Shown: piece by piece, positions 52,101-58,883 of the stretch
Position numbering within the stretch: the first letter of the stretch is position 1
Layout of the letters: each line of letters begins with the position of its first letter
From: Acidobacteriota bacterium
GTDB lineage: Bacteria; Acidobacteriota; Aminicenantia; Aminicenantales; Saccharicenantaceae
Assembly: GCA_022711665.1 (NCBI GenBank)
Contig: JAKLEN010000003.1
Coordinates: 248,001-312,000, forward strand
DNA: 64,000 nt
Reading direction: 5' to 3'
Position numbers and translations under genes: made by a program
Notes under the pieces: generated by a model
Told to the model about the DNA's origin: nothing
Database searches by the model: none
The model's input: only the letters and a program-made list of their open reading frames with translations

Positions 52101-52394
52101 GCGCCCGCCGGCCCCGATGACGATACCCGACCGGACTGTGGTCTTGAAACCCTCCAGCTCGGCCTTGAGGGCGTAGTCGGAGGCGGGAAAGACGGCCGGG
52201 AAGCGGAAAGTGCCCGCGGCCCCGGTGGTGAAGCGCTGGTCGGCGTTCAGGGGCCTCGACAGGGTGACCTTGACCCCGGCCAGCGGCGCGCCGTCCTTGT
52301 TGACGGCCCGGCCCTGGAGAACGCCTGTCCGTTCCTGGGCCGGGAGGGAGAGCGCCAGCGCGAATAGGGGCAGGATTACCGCAATTTTTTTCAA
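49188..52394 (-). CDS. Oar-like TonB-dependent receptor with carboxypeptidase-regulatory domain
   Basis: This 1068-residue outer-membrane protein has a signal peptide (IAVILPLFALALSLPAQ), a carboxypeptidase-regulatory domain at about 25-105 (VLQGRAVNKDGAPLAGVKVT), a plug domain (TWTIDGVDVTDPVDLGASAI) and a beta-barrel ending in the aromatic LGVRFEF. This matches the Oar-like receptors of Acidobacteriota and myxobacteria. The start is TTG at 52394, supported by AGGAGG 5 bases upstream. A TATAAT lies on the minus strand at 52469-52464. The transported substrate is unknown. No SusD-like partner is next to it. Confidence 0.9.
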   Translation of the reverse strand: MKKIAVILPLFALALSLPAQERTGVLQGRAVNKDGAPLAGVKVTLSRPLNADQRFTTGAAGTFRFPAVFPASDYALKAELEGFKTTVRSGIVIGAGGRLSLDLVLQPGKPEETVAVTAPVPAVDPARFTQDASFDAPLLQILPTARDASAVLALVPGILLDRENVGGNESGQQARALAKGDRSNGQANTWTIDGVDVTDPVDLGASAIHYDFDAIDTIQVTTGGAADVAQQTGGVAVNILTRRADNKLSGAVRFFLTGDALQSSNLTSDLRSSGIYDTNKIQQLRDYGASAGGPVIKNRLWIWGGFGVQDLFAYTIYDTPDRVQFHDYSLKLNAEIFTGNRLEILLTTSQEERFGVNADAAKPEGDHQRGRFQLGSPIFKIQDEQVLGKDLYLSAKLSWLGAGTVVKPIVDEAMTNPVVWDVTNGLYVPFSSDYGRSWDYSSATRSRKDAQIDVRLYKDDWLGLSHEFKVGFAFTDKKSASVSGYPQNYELFRNFNEPLIDLGEGLVVPPSEWQRFVINRENRQTDLLGQTTVYLQDTLTKGRFTVQLGLRYDYQNPSLGATGISSVVSSWTNIFDQDLMTGLTNYLPALTVNAVDPKYEWSTWSPRIGLSWDLKGDGKTVLRLSLAQYGDLLTPGANVPRPLGLTGGLGFWWKDADSDSLVDPEEAYWKYSSAHAETPNQLYAIFDDDGALTDAAADALENGFTGDAYLGGNYWGYDWSDNDAINYDDLTTFYRSDVDPDAKNVKTSPRTREVMLSLEKELGPNWAASITATYRRYDNFDWAKLYYPADIYPETPDLVVDNAGTWYAAAGTIPATIEVDDETTIDMGDAAGRSWYLPIASFPGSTPYRMVDKSTARRDYFGLDLAMTKRLSNNWFMNASLTLQDQRAHWGDSYLDPTNQWAVDGQPYGNWSGAFNDKISAQMYARWIFKASALYQLPLGIDVSATLVAREGWKIPHYITFAYENSENWPGLYRANTIYIQAATKDSLPSMINLGFRLEKKLTVGSTRMWLMADVFNLLNRATVNRATDANYGVYYVDTGTYAASPYNRVYNEILNPRTIRLGVRFEF

Positions 52395-52479
52395 TGACGC
52401 CTCCTACGTCGGTCCGGGACCGCACTCATGAAAACCGTCTTGTTGTCGTTTTGGTTCCACTCATTATAACAAATCGGGT

Positions 52480-53217
52480 TCACTTCGTCTTGAGGAAATG
52501 CAGGCTGCGCGGCTCGCGCTCCATGTGGTAAACGATCAAGGCCTGGAGGGCGCGGCGCACGGCGGCGGTCAGGTCGGGCGGGAAGGGCGCCGGGCCGGAG
52601 CCGGGGGGCGGGTTCTTGCGGACCCAGCGGAGGAACTCCTGGATGCCGGCCGGGACCTTCTCCTTCTGGACCGTGGCGCAGTCGGGACAGCAGGCGCCGT
52701 CCTTCGCCGGCGCCAGCCAGCCGCCCCCGGCCAATGCCTTGCCGCAGCGGCGGCAGGCGGCCAGGTCGGGGAGCAGGCCGTTGGCCTGGAGGAACCAGGC
52801 CTCGAAGTAGGCCCCGGCCAGCTCGCGGTCGCCGCCGGCCTTGAGGCCGCGGAGAACGGACAGCAGGAGCCGGAAGAGGACGTCCTCGCGGGCCCGGGCC
52901 GGGGCGAACTCCTCGACGAGCTCGGCGAAATACGTCAGCAGGAAGGCCGTCGCCGGCTCGGCCTGGACCTCGAAGAACGACTCCAGCAGGTCGCAGCCGG
53001 ATACCGTGACCAGCTCGCGCCGCTCCTTTTCGTAATAGAAGACGCGGACGTAGGACAGGGGCTCGAGGCTGCTGCCGAAGCGGTTGCCGAACTTGCGGGC
53101 GCCCTTGGCCGCGCCGCGGACGATGCCTTTCTCGCGGCAGAAGAAGACGGCCAGCTTGTCCTGGTCGCCGATCGCCGAGGTCCGCAGGACGATGGCTTCC
53201 GCCTGGTCGGTGGGCAT
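52480..53217 (-). CDS. recO: DNA repair protein RecO
   Basis: This 245-residue recombination mediator acts with RecF and RecR to load RecA on gaps. The N-terminal OB-fold segment reads EAIVLRTSAIGDQDKLAVFF and GIVRGAAKGARKFGNRFGSS. The zinc-binding cysteines CRRCG and CCPDC are present at about residues 155-180. Length is usual. It is 32 bases downstream of the RodZ-like gene and appears to end that operon. Confidence 0.92.
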   Translation of the reverse strand: MPTDQAEAIVLRTSAIGDQDKLAVFFCREKGIVRGAAKGARKFGNRFGSSLEPLSYVRVFYYEKERRELVTVSGCDLLESFFEVQAEPATAFLLTYFAELVEEFAPARAREDVLFRLLLSVLRGLKAGGDRELAGAYFEAWFLQANGLLPDLAACRRCGKALAGGGWLAPAKDGACCPDCATVQKEKVPAGIQEFLRWVRKNPPPGSGPAPFPPDLTAAVRRALQALIVYHMEREPRSLHFLKTK

Positions 53218-53249
53218 GGCTCAGAGGCTCGCGGGTGGGACGCCTGGAA

Positions 53250-54254
53250 TCAGGCCGTCGGCGGTCCGGCGGACGGCGCTTCGAGGAAATCCCGGATGTT
53301 CTCCGGCGTGATCTTGATGTCCGTCAGAACCTGGCCCGACCGGCCCAGACGCTTGGCCGGCTGGCCGTTCAGGCGGAAGGTGAACCCCCCGGCGTTGCCC
53401 GTATGTATGAGGAGCGCGCGGCCGGCCTGGGCCGTGGCCGTGGCCCCGGCCGGGAATATGCCGTCGATCTTGGGCTGGCCGTCCGTCTGGACGTGGATCC
53501 AGGTCTCGGCGTCGAACGTGATCTCGATCGTGATGCCCTGACCTGCTTGGCCGGCCTGGTCGGCCGCCGGCGGCGCGGCAGCGCCGGCCGGGGCGGCGGC
53601 GACCGCCGTGACGGCCGAGGGGGTCAGGGCGGCGTCGGCCTGGGCGCCGGGCTGGGCCGCGGCCTCCCGGGCGATGGTCCCCGGCGCGGACGTCTGCGGC
53701 GGGGGCAGGATGACCTGGATCGGGACATTGCCCGGCACGGACTGGGGATGGCGGGGGGCCCGGTTGGACCAGATGACGATGAGGACGGCAAGGACGGCCA
53801 GGAGGGCCAGGAGCCGCCAGCTGGCGGCGAAGAGCCGCCTCCGGGCGGCGGGCGAGCGGCGGCGCCGCGGGGCGGCCTCGATGACGAGAGGCTCGTCCGT
53901 TCCCCCGGCGGCCGGCGGCGCCGTCTCGGCGGGGAAGAGGTCCAGGGTCACCGGGGCGGAGGCCGGCCCGGTCCGGCCGGTCCGCCGGCTCATGGCGGCG
54001 CGGACGTGTTCGGGCTCGCCCAGCAGGCCGGCGGCCCGGTAGCGGTCCAGGACCTCGTCCGGATCGAGCCCGACGGCCTTGGCGTAGCTGCGGATGATGC
54101 CCTTGATGAAGAAACCGCTGGGCATGGCGCTCAGGCGATCGGTCTCGAGGGCCTCGAGATAGCGGGGGACGATCTTGGTGGCGGCCGCGATCTCCTCGAG
54201 GGAGATATTGCGCGACTCGCGCTGATCCTTGAGGGCCTGACCCAGCGACGCCAT
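53250..54254 (-). CDS. RodZ-like helix-turn-helix membrane protein
   Basis: This 334-residue protein has an N-terminal helix-turn-helix domain (LGQALKDQRESRNISLEEIA, AATKIVPRYLEALETDR). A single transmembrane helix at about 147-163 (LLALLAVLAVLIVIW) is flanked by a basic stretch (RRRRSPAARRR). The C-terminus after an Ala/Pro linker is a DUF4115-type domain (ITIEITFDAETWIHVQTDGQ). This is the RodZ architecture, which links cell-shape machinery to the membrane. The gene lies between recO and ftsX; no mreB is in the window. A family B palindrome separates it from ftsX. Confidence 0.85.
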   Translation of the reverse strand: MASLGQALKDQRESRNISLEEIAAATKIVPRYLEALETDRLSAMPSGFFIKGIIRSYAKAVGLDPDEVLDRYRAAGLLGEPEHVRAAMSRRTGRTGPASAPVTLDLFPAETAPPAAGGTDEPLVIEAAPRRRRSPAARRRLFAASWRLLALLAVLAVLIVIWSNRAPRHPQSVPGNVPIQVILPPPQTSAPGTIAREAAAQPGAQADAALTPSAVTAVAAAPAGAAAPPAADQAGQAGQGITIEITFDAETWIHVQTDGQPKIDGIFPAGATATAQAGRALLIHTGNAGGFTFRLNGQPAKRLGRSGQVLTDIKITPENIRDFLEAPSAGPPTA

Positions 54255-54280
54255 TTGCCCCGATTTTAAGATAAAAAGAA

Positions 54281-54338
54281 GAAGGGGTCAAACCTACCTT
54301 TTACCCGTTTTTGGGTAAAAGGTAGGTTTGACCCCTTC
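54281..54338. repeat. Family B palindrome, short form, between ftsX and the RodZ-like gene
   Basis: GAAGGGGTCAAACCTACCTT extending to TTACCC (26 bases, 54281-54306) and its exact complement (54313-54338) flank a GTTTTT loop. On the minus strand the element begins at the base after the ftsX TAA. It may act as a terminator between ftsX and the RodZ-like gene. Confidence 0.85.
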
Positions 54339-55235
54339 TTAGACCTTCAGGAACTTCGAGACCGAGGTGGCGCTGCCGATAAAACCCGTCGCCGCGCCGC
54401 CGCCGAGCAGAGCCAGCACCTGGCCCGGGTCCGGGTATCGGAACCGGAGCAGCTCCTGCAGCGCGCCCAGGGAAGCTCCCAGGTAGACGGGGAAAAGGCG
54501 GATGACGACGAACAGCAGGGCCAGGGACAGCAGGCTGCCCAGCAGGCCCAGGGTGATGCCTTCGAGCCAGAAGGGGATGCGGATGAACAGGTTCGTCCCC
54601 CCGACCATGCGCAGGATCTCGATCTCGTTCTTGCGGGCGAAGACGTTGAGCTTGACGACGTTGGAGATGATGAAAAAGGAGGTCAGGATGAGGATGCCGC
54701 CGAGGAAGGCCCCGACGGCCCCGGCCAGCCGGCTGAAGCCCTGCATCTTCTCGACCCAGTCGCGGTTGAAGAGGACGTCGGTGACGCCCGGCCGTTTCTT
54801 CAGGCCTTCGACGAAGGCCGCGACCTCCTGCGAGGCCGAGGCCCTGGCGTTGACCCGCAGCTCGAGCGACGGCGGGAAGGGATTGCCCTTGAGCCCGGCG
54901 ACGACGTCGGCCAGGTCGGGGAAGTTCGTCCGGAACCTCTCCAGGGCCTGCTCGGGCGAGACCAGGCCGACTTGCTCGACGAAGGCGGGCCGCGAGATCT
55001 CCTGGCGGATGGCCTCCACGGCCTCCGGCGCCAGGTCCCTGTCGAGGTAGAAGACGATGCTCATGTTGGCCGCCAGGCCGCGGGCCGTGGCCCGCAGGTT
55101 GTTGACCAGCGACAGGAAGATGCCGACCGTCAGGAAGGACAGGCAGATGATGGTCACCGAGAACAGGTTCCTGGTCCGGAACTGCCAGAGGTTGTTGCGG
55201 GTGACGCCCAGGAAGAACTTCAGCTTCTCGATCAC
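54339..55235 (-). CDS. ftsX: Cell division protein FtsX
   Basis: This 298-residue membrane protein works with FtsE to activate peptidoglycan hydrolases at the division site. It has an N-terminal helix (LFSVTIICLSFLTVGIFLSL), an extracytoplasmic loop of about 120 residues (MSIVFYLDRDLAPEAVEAIR), and three C-terminal helices including FARKNEIEILRMVGGTN, the conserved FtsX motif. The GTG start overlaps the ftsE stop (GTGA). Length is standard. No EnvC-type hydrolase partner is next to it. Confidence 0.92.
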   Translation of the reverse strand: MIEKLKFFLGVTRNNLWQFRTRNLFSVTIICLSFLTVGIFLSLVNNLRATARGLAANMSIVFYLDRDLAPEAVEAIRQEISRPAFVEQVGLVSPEQALERFRTNFPDLADVVAGLKGNPFPPSLELRVNARASASQEVAAFVEGLKKRPGVTDVLFNRDWVEKMQGFSRLAGAVGAFLGGILILTSFFIISNVVKLNVFARKNEIEILRMVGGTNLFIRIPFWLEGITLGLLGSLLSLALLFVVIRLFPVYLGASLGALQELLRFRYPDPGQVLALLGGGAATGFIGSATSVSKFLKV

Positions 55236-55900
55236 GCGTGGGCTTCCTTGCCGACGATCTTGCCCTTCTGGAGGAAGAGGATGTTGTCGCCGAAGTGGCG
55301 GATGAGCTCCCGGTCGTGGCTGCCGATGATGACCGTGGCCCCCTGCTTGTTGATCTGCTTGAAGAGGCTGACGATCTCGAAGGCCAGCTCGGGATCGAGG
55401 TTGCCGGTCGGCTCGTCGGCCAGGATGATCTCGGGGTTGTTGACGATGGCGCGGGCGATGGCCACCCGCTGCTGTTCGCCGTAGGACAGGCGGCCCGGCA
55501 GCTCCCACATCTTCTGGTGCAGGTTGACCTTCTGGAGCGTGGCGAAGACGCGCCGCCGGATCTCCTTGCGGCCGACGCCCAGCACCTGGAGGGGCACGGC
55601 GACGTTGTCGAAGACGGTCTTGTGGAACATCAGCCGGAAGTCCTGGAAGACGATGCCCATGCTCCGGCGCAGGGTGTAGATGCGGTGGTCGGGAACCTTG
55701 AGGATGTTGACGCCGTTGATGAGGATCTGGCCCTCGGTCGGCAGGATCTCCCGGAAGATCGTCTTGAGGAGCGTCGTCTTGCCCGAGCCGCTCGGCCCGG
55801 TGATGAAGTAGAAGCTGCCGTCGTTGATCTGGAGGGAGACGTCCGAGAGGGCCCAGTACGGCTTCTGATATTGCTTCCAGATGTGAAAGAGCTCGATCAT
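55232..55900 (-). CDS. ftsE: Cell division ATP-binding protein FtsE
   Basis: This 222-residue ABC ATPase pairs with FtsX. Walker A reads GPSGSGKTTLLK, Walker B IILADEPTGNLD, and the H-loop IIGSHDRELI. The signature is LSYGEQQRVAIARAI, with Tyr in place of the usual first Gly of LSGGEQQ. The Q-loop VFQDFRLM is as in other FtsE proteins. It precedes ftsX with a 4-base overlap. Upstream are two small membrane-protein genes that may be co-transcribed. Confidence 0.93.
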   Translation of the reverse strand: MIELFHIWKQYQKPYWALSDVSLQINDGSFYFITGPSGSGKTTLLKTIFREILPTEGQILINGVNILKVPDHRIYTLRRSMGIVFQDFRLMFHKTVFDNVAVPLQVLGVGRKEIRRRVFATLQKVNLHQKMWELPGRLSYGEQQRVAIARAIVNNPEIILADEPTGNLDPELAFEIVSLFKQINKQGATVIIGSHDRELIRHFGDNILFLQKGKIVGKEAHA

Positions 55901-55943
55901 GGTCGTGGCGTCCCCGCCGGCCGGCCCGCCGCGGGGCGTCCGG

Positions 55944-56126
55944 CTATTTCTTGATGAACAGGAACATCAGCCAGCCGAAGGCCAGGGCGCCGGCCGTCAT
56001 CACGGCGAACATGACCAGGCCGTAACGGAGGCGGCTCTTGAGGTCCGGCCGGCGGATGAGTGCCAGGACGAGCGAGACGAAAACGGCGTAGACGGCCATC
56101 GACAGGAGGTGGCTCTCGAAGATCAT
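55944..56126 (-). CDS. Small two-helix membrane protein
   Basis: This 60-residue protein has two hydrophobic helices, LLSMAVYAVFVSLVLALI and YGLVMFAVMTAGALAFGWLM, separated by a short basic loop (RRPDLKSRLR). The ATG at 56126 overlaps the stop of the preceding gene (ATGA), which is why this short frame is accepted as real. Function is unknown; the position ahead of ftsE may be incidental. Confidence 0.7.
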   Translation of the reverse strand: MIFESHLLSMAVYAVFVSLVLALIRRPDLKSRLRYGLVMFAVMTAGALAFGWLMFLFIKK

Positions 56127-56491
56127 GACTTCTTCCCCGCGCCGATGTCGTAGGCGTCGATGGCCACGAGGAAGTTGAGCAGGCCCGCCCCGGCGACGTA
56201 AGCCGTGCCGAACTCGAAGGTGGCCCTGGCCAGGTCGCCGCCGCCCCAGTGAAGCAGGCGGGACAGGACGTAGAAAAGGCCGTTGCCGATATCGGCGAAG
56301 AAGGCCAGGATGGTCAGGGGGTTGTCGGTCTGGAAGGGATAGACGCGGCCGCCCATGGCCAGGCCCAGGCCGGTCATGGCGAAGATGGAGACGAAGAACA
56401 GCGCGGCCCGGCCGTACTTCTTCTGGACGGCGTGGCCCAAGCCGGGAACGGCCCACCCCAGGACCAGAGCCAGGATGCCCTTGATTCTCAT
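56123..56491 (-). CDS. Membrane protein, DUF6677-like
   Basis: This 122-residue protein begins with ILALVLGWAVPGLGHAVQKK, the recurrent opening of small membrane proteins in Acidobacteriota (DUF6677-like, from memory), followed by YGRAALFFVSIFAMTGLGLA. It has three to four hydrophobic segments and ends IDAYDIGAGKKS. It heads the minus-strand run towards ftsEX and is divergent from mutM. The function is not known. Confidence 0.7.
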   Translation of the reverse strand: MRIKGILALVLGWAVPGLGHAVQKKYGRAALFFVSIFAMTGLGLAMGGRVYPFQTDNPLTILAFFADIGNGLFYVLSRLLHWGGGDLARATFEFGTAYVAGAGLLNFLVAIDAYDIGAGKKS

Positions 56492-56572
56492 TAGAAGGCA
56501 TCTTAATGAAATCCATCCGTCAAATCAAGTTGGAATCCGGCAGCCGGATCCCGGATTTGGTAGAATAGCGCC

Positions 56573-57412
56573 ATGCCCGAGCTCCCCGAGGTCGAGACCG
56601 TCGCCCGGTCGCTCCGGCCCCGGATCGTCGGCCGGACGATCACCGGCCTCGACCTCCTCGACCGGACGCTCCTCAGGACCGGCGGGCGGCGCGGCCTCGA
56701 GGCCCTGCGCGGCCGCCGCGTCCTCGGCGTCCGGCGCCGCGGCAAGATGCTCCTGGTCGAGCTCGACGGCGGCCGGACGCTCGTCTTCCACCTGAAGATG
56801 ACCGGCCAGATCCTGTTCGCCGGGGAGGGGACGCCGCGCGACAAGCACGTCCGCCTGGCCGTCCGTTTCGCCGACGGCCGGGACGAGCTCCGCTTCCGCG
56901 ACGTCCGCAGGTTCGGGTTCCTGCTCTGCCTCGCCGGCCCTCCCGAGTCCGCCTGCGGCGAGCTGGCCGGTCTCGGGCCCGAGCCGCTGGCCGTCGGCCC
57001 GGCCGAGTTCGCCGCCATCCTCAAAGGGCGGAAGGGCCGCATCAAGAGCGTCCTCCTCGACCAGCGGCGGCTGGCCGGCATCGGCAACATCTACGCCGAC
57101 GAGATGCTCTTCGCCGCCGGCATCCATCCGGAGAAGCCGGCCTCGTCGATCGGGCCCGGCGCCGTCGAGCGGCTCCATGGGTCCATGCGCAGGATCCTCG
57201 AATCGGCCATCGCGGCCGGCGGTTCGACCATCCGCGATTATCGCGACGCGGACGGCCAGTCCGGCGGCTTCCAGTCCGACCACCGGGTCTACGGCCGGAC
57301 GGGGAAGCCCTGCCCCGTCTGCGGCGCGTCCGTCAGGATGAGCCGCGTCGGCGGCCGCTCGAGCCACTTCTGCCCGAAGTGCCAGCCCCGGCCGCGAGGC
57401 CGGAAGCGTTGA
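56573..57412 (+). CDS. mutM: Formamidopyrimidine-DNA glycosylase MutM/Fpg
   Basis: This 279-residue base-excision repair enzyme removes 8-oxoguanine and related lesions. The N-terminus MPELPEVETVARSL contains the catalytic Pro2 (after Met removal) and Glu3. Also visible are the RRRGKMLLVEL region with the conserved Lys, LLDQRRLAGIGNIYADEMLF (helix-two-turns-helix), and the C-terminal zinc finger CPVCG with FCPKCQ. Length is typical. A TAGAAT about 7 bases before the ATG may be a -10 element giving a very short leader. Confidence 0.95.
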   Translation: MPELPEVETVARSLRPRIVGRTITGLDLLDRTLLRTGGRRGLEALRGRRVLGVRRRGKMLLVELDGGRTLVFHLKMTGQILFAGEGTPRDKHVRLAVRFADGRDELRFRDVRRFGFLLCLAGPPESACGELAGLGPEPLAVGPAEFAAILKGRKGRIKSVLLDQRRLAGIGNIYADEMLFAAGIHPEKPASSIGPGAVERLHGSMRRILESAIAAGGSTIRDYRDADGQSGGFQSDHRVYGRTGKPCPVCGASVRMSRVGGRSSHFCPKCQPRPRGRKR

Positions 57413-57476
57413 GATATCAGCCCTTTAACGGTCCCGGAAACGTCCGGAAGGCGGTCCGGCGCGGTCCTCGACCGCA

Positions 57477-57505
57477 TTGAAAAGGCGGGACGATTCGGCT
57501 ATAGT
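57477..57505 (+). promoter_or_regulatory. Sigma70-type promoter for tRNA-Arg
   Basis: TTGAAA (57477-57482), a 17-base spacer and TATAGT (57500-57505) place the expected transcription start about 14 bases before the mature tRNA. Confidence 0.6.
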
Positions 57506-57525
57506 AAGGGCGCTCCGTTCTTGGT

Positions 57526-57600
57526 GCCCCTGTAGCTCAGTATGGATAGAGCAGCAGATTCCTAATCTGTTTGTCGCCTGTTCGAGTCAGGCCAGGGGCA
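57526..57600 (+). tRNA. tRNA-Arg (anticodon CCT)
   Basis: A full cloverleaf can be drawn by eye. The acceptor stem GCCCCTG pairs with CAGGGGC, and discriminator A is at 57600. The D stem is GCTC/GAGC. The anticodon stem GCAGA/TCTGT holds the loop TTCCTAA with anticodon CCT, reading AGG. The T stem is GCCTG/CAGGC with loop TTCGAGT. The CCA end is not encoded. A promoter with good hexamers lies just upstream. The last 14 bases overlap the 3' end of the convergent HD-GYP gene. Confidence 0.95.
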
Positions 57601-58645
57601 TTCCGCTTTTCCTCTTCTCCGGAGGCTGGGGATCCTCCCCGGCGGTCTCCGGGTTCGGCGACGGGGCGCCCTCCAACCGGAAATCGAAGCGGCTCTGCTG
57701 GAGCGCCTTGACGCAGGCTTCGACGACGTCCTTGTCGTAGAGGACGCCGCTCTTCTGCGAGATCTCCTCCAGGGCTTTGGTGATCCCCAGGGCCGGCCGG
57801 TAGGGCCGGTGGGAGGCCATGGCTTCGATGACGTCGGCCACCCCGACGATCTTGGCCTCGGGCAGGATCTCGTTGCCCGATATGCCTAGGGGATAGCCGG
57901 ACCCGTCGAGCCGCTCGTGGTGCTGCAGGACGGTCATGGCCACGGGCCAGGGCATGTCGATCGACTTGATCAGATCGTAGCCGATCCTGGGGTGGGCCCT
58001 GATCAGCTGGATCTCCACGTCGGACAGCCTGGTCGGCTTGGTCAGGATCTCCGCCGGGATGGCGATCTTGCCGATGTCGTGGATGAGCCCGGCCAACCGC
58101 AGCCCGTCGATCCGGTCCGCCGAGAATCCCATCTCCATGGCGATCGCCCGGGCCAGGTCGGCGACGCGCTGCTGATGATTGACCGTATAGGGGTCCCGGA
58201 TCTCGAGCATCCGCTCGATCACCTGGACCATCGTGCCCGTGGTCTTGCGCAAGGCCTTGAGGGTGTTGTTCAGCCTGTTCTCGAGCAGCCGGCGCCCCGA
58301 GACGTCCCAGAGGTAGACCTTCGTGCCCTCGAGGCCGTCGTCCCTGAACGGAGCGGCCGCGACTTCCAGGAAGAGGACGGTCCCGTCCTTGCGCATCCCC
58401 CGGACCTCGTACCGCGGCGGGGCGTCGAGGCCGGAGATCCGGTCCCGGTGGTATCTACGGACCATCTCCGCGTCATCCGGGTGGATGAGCGTCTGCAGGG
58501 ATTGTTCCGCCATCTCGGCCGGGGCGTAGCCGAAGGTCGCGGCGAATTTCCGGTTGCAGAACCGGATCCTGCCTTCCTGGTCGTCGACCGAGATGGCGAC
58601 GCCGGATTCCTCGACGAGGTCCTTGTAGAGCTTCGAGGCCTTCAT
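57587..58645 (-). CDS. PAS/HD-GYP domain protein (putative cyclic-di-GMP phosphodiesterase)
   Basis: This 352-residue signalling protein has a PAS domain at about 8-120 (EESGVAISVDDQEGRIRFCN, KFAATFGYAPAEMAEQSLQT) and an HD-GYP domain at about 150-325, with GLIHDIGKIAIPAEIL and HHERLDGSGYPLGISG. These hold the metal-binding His/Asp pair and the GYP signature of enzymes that hydrolyse cyclic-di-GMP. The start at 58645 is chosen for the GGAGG 7 bases upstream; the frame remains open 26 codons further. The last codons and the stop lie in the tRNA-Arg gene on the opposite strand. Confidence 0.9.
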   Translation of the reverse strand: MKASKLYKDLVEESGVAISVDDQEGRIRFCNRKFAATFGYAPAEMAEQSLQTLIHPDDAEMVRRYHRDRISGLDAPPRYEVRGMRKDGTVLFLEVAAAPFRDDGLEGTKVYLWDVSGRRLLENRLNNTLKALRKTTGTMVQVIERMLEIRDPYTVNHQQRVADLARAIAMEMGFSADRIDGLRLAGLIHDIGKIAIPAEILTKPTRLSDVEIQLIRAHPRIGYDLIKSIDMPWPVAMTVLQHHERLDGSGYPLGISGNEILPEAKIVGVADVIEAMASHRPYRPALGITKALEEISQKSGVLYDKDVVEACVKALQQSRFDFRLEGAPSPNPETAGEDPQPPEKRKSGMPLA

Positions 58646-58823
58646 CGGGCGGCCTCCATCGGGCGGGCGGAAAAGCGGGCGGGCAGGGTTCTTGGCATAA
58701 TTCTCTCCCGATGATAAAGACACAAACCCGGGCCCGTTTTTCGCATCGGGGCAAAAAAATCCCCAGAGCCGGCACTGAGGCGGCCCCGGGGATCCGGGCT
58801 TCCGGCAGCGGGAGGGAGCGAGG

Positions 58824-58862
58824 GAGCGGGGCCCGGCGCGCCGCCGCCTCCGGGCCCCGCTC
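58824..58862. terminator. Strong GC hairpin after the M56 gene
   Basis: GAGCGGGGCCCGG and CCGGGCCCCGCTC pair over 13 bp with a 13-base loop, 22 bases beyond the minus-strand stop of the M56 peptidase gene. There is no T-run, so it may be a Rho-assisted end or a protective 3' structure. The rest of the 240-base gap (58646-58883) shows no gene. Confidence 0.45.
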
Positions 58863-58883
58863 CGCTTGGGCGTTCTTATCCGG

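Noticed and set aside
49524..52367. Long antisense frame (947 codons) opposite the Oar-like receptor
   Set aside because: Val/Gly/Glu-rich composition without motifs; the receptor on the minus strand has a signal peptide, domains and a typical C-terminus.
57477..57740. Plus-strand frame running through the tRNA-Arg gene
   Set aside because: It consists of the tRNA and the antisense of the HD-GYP gene end; no start signal.
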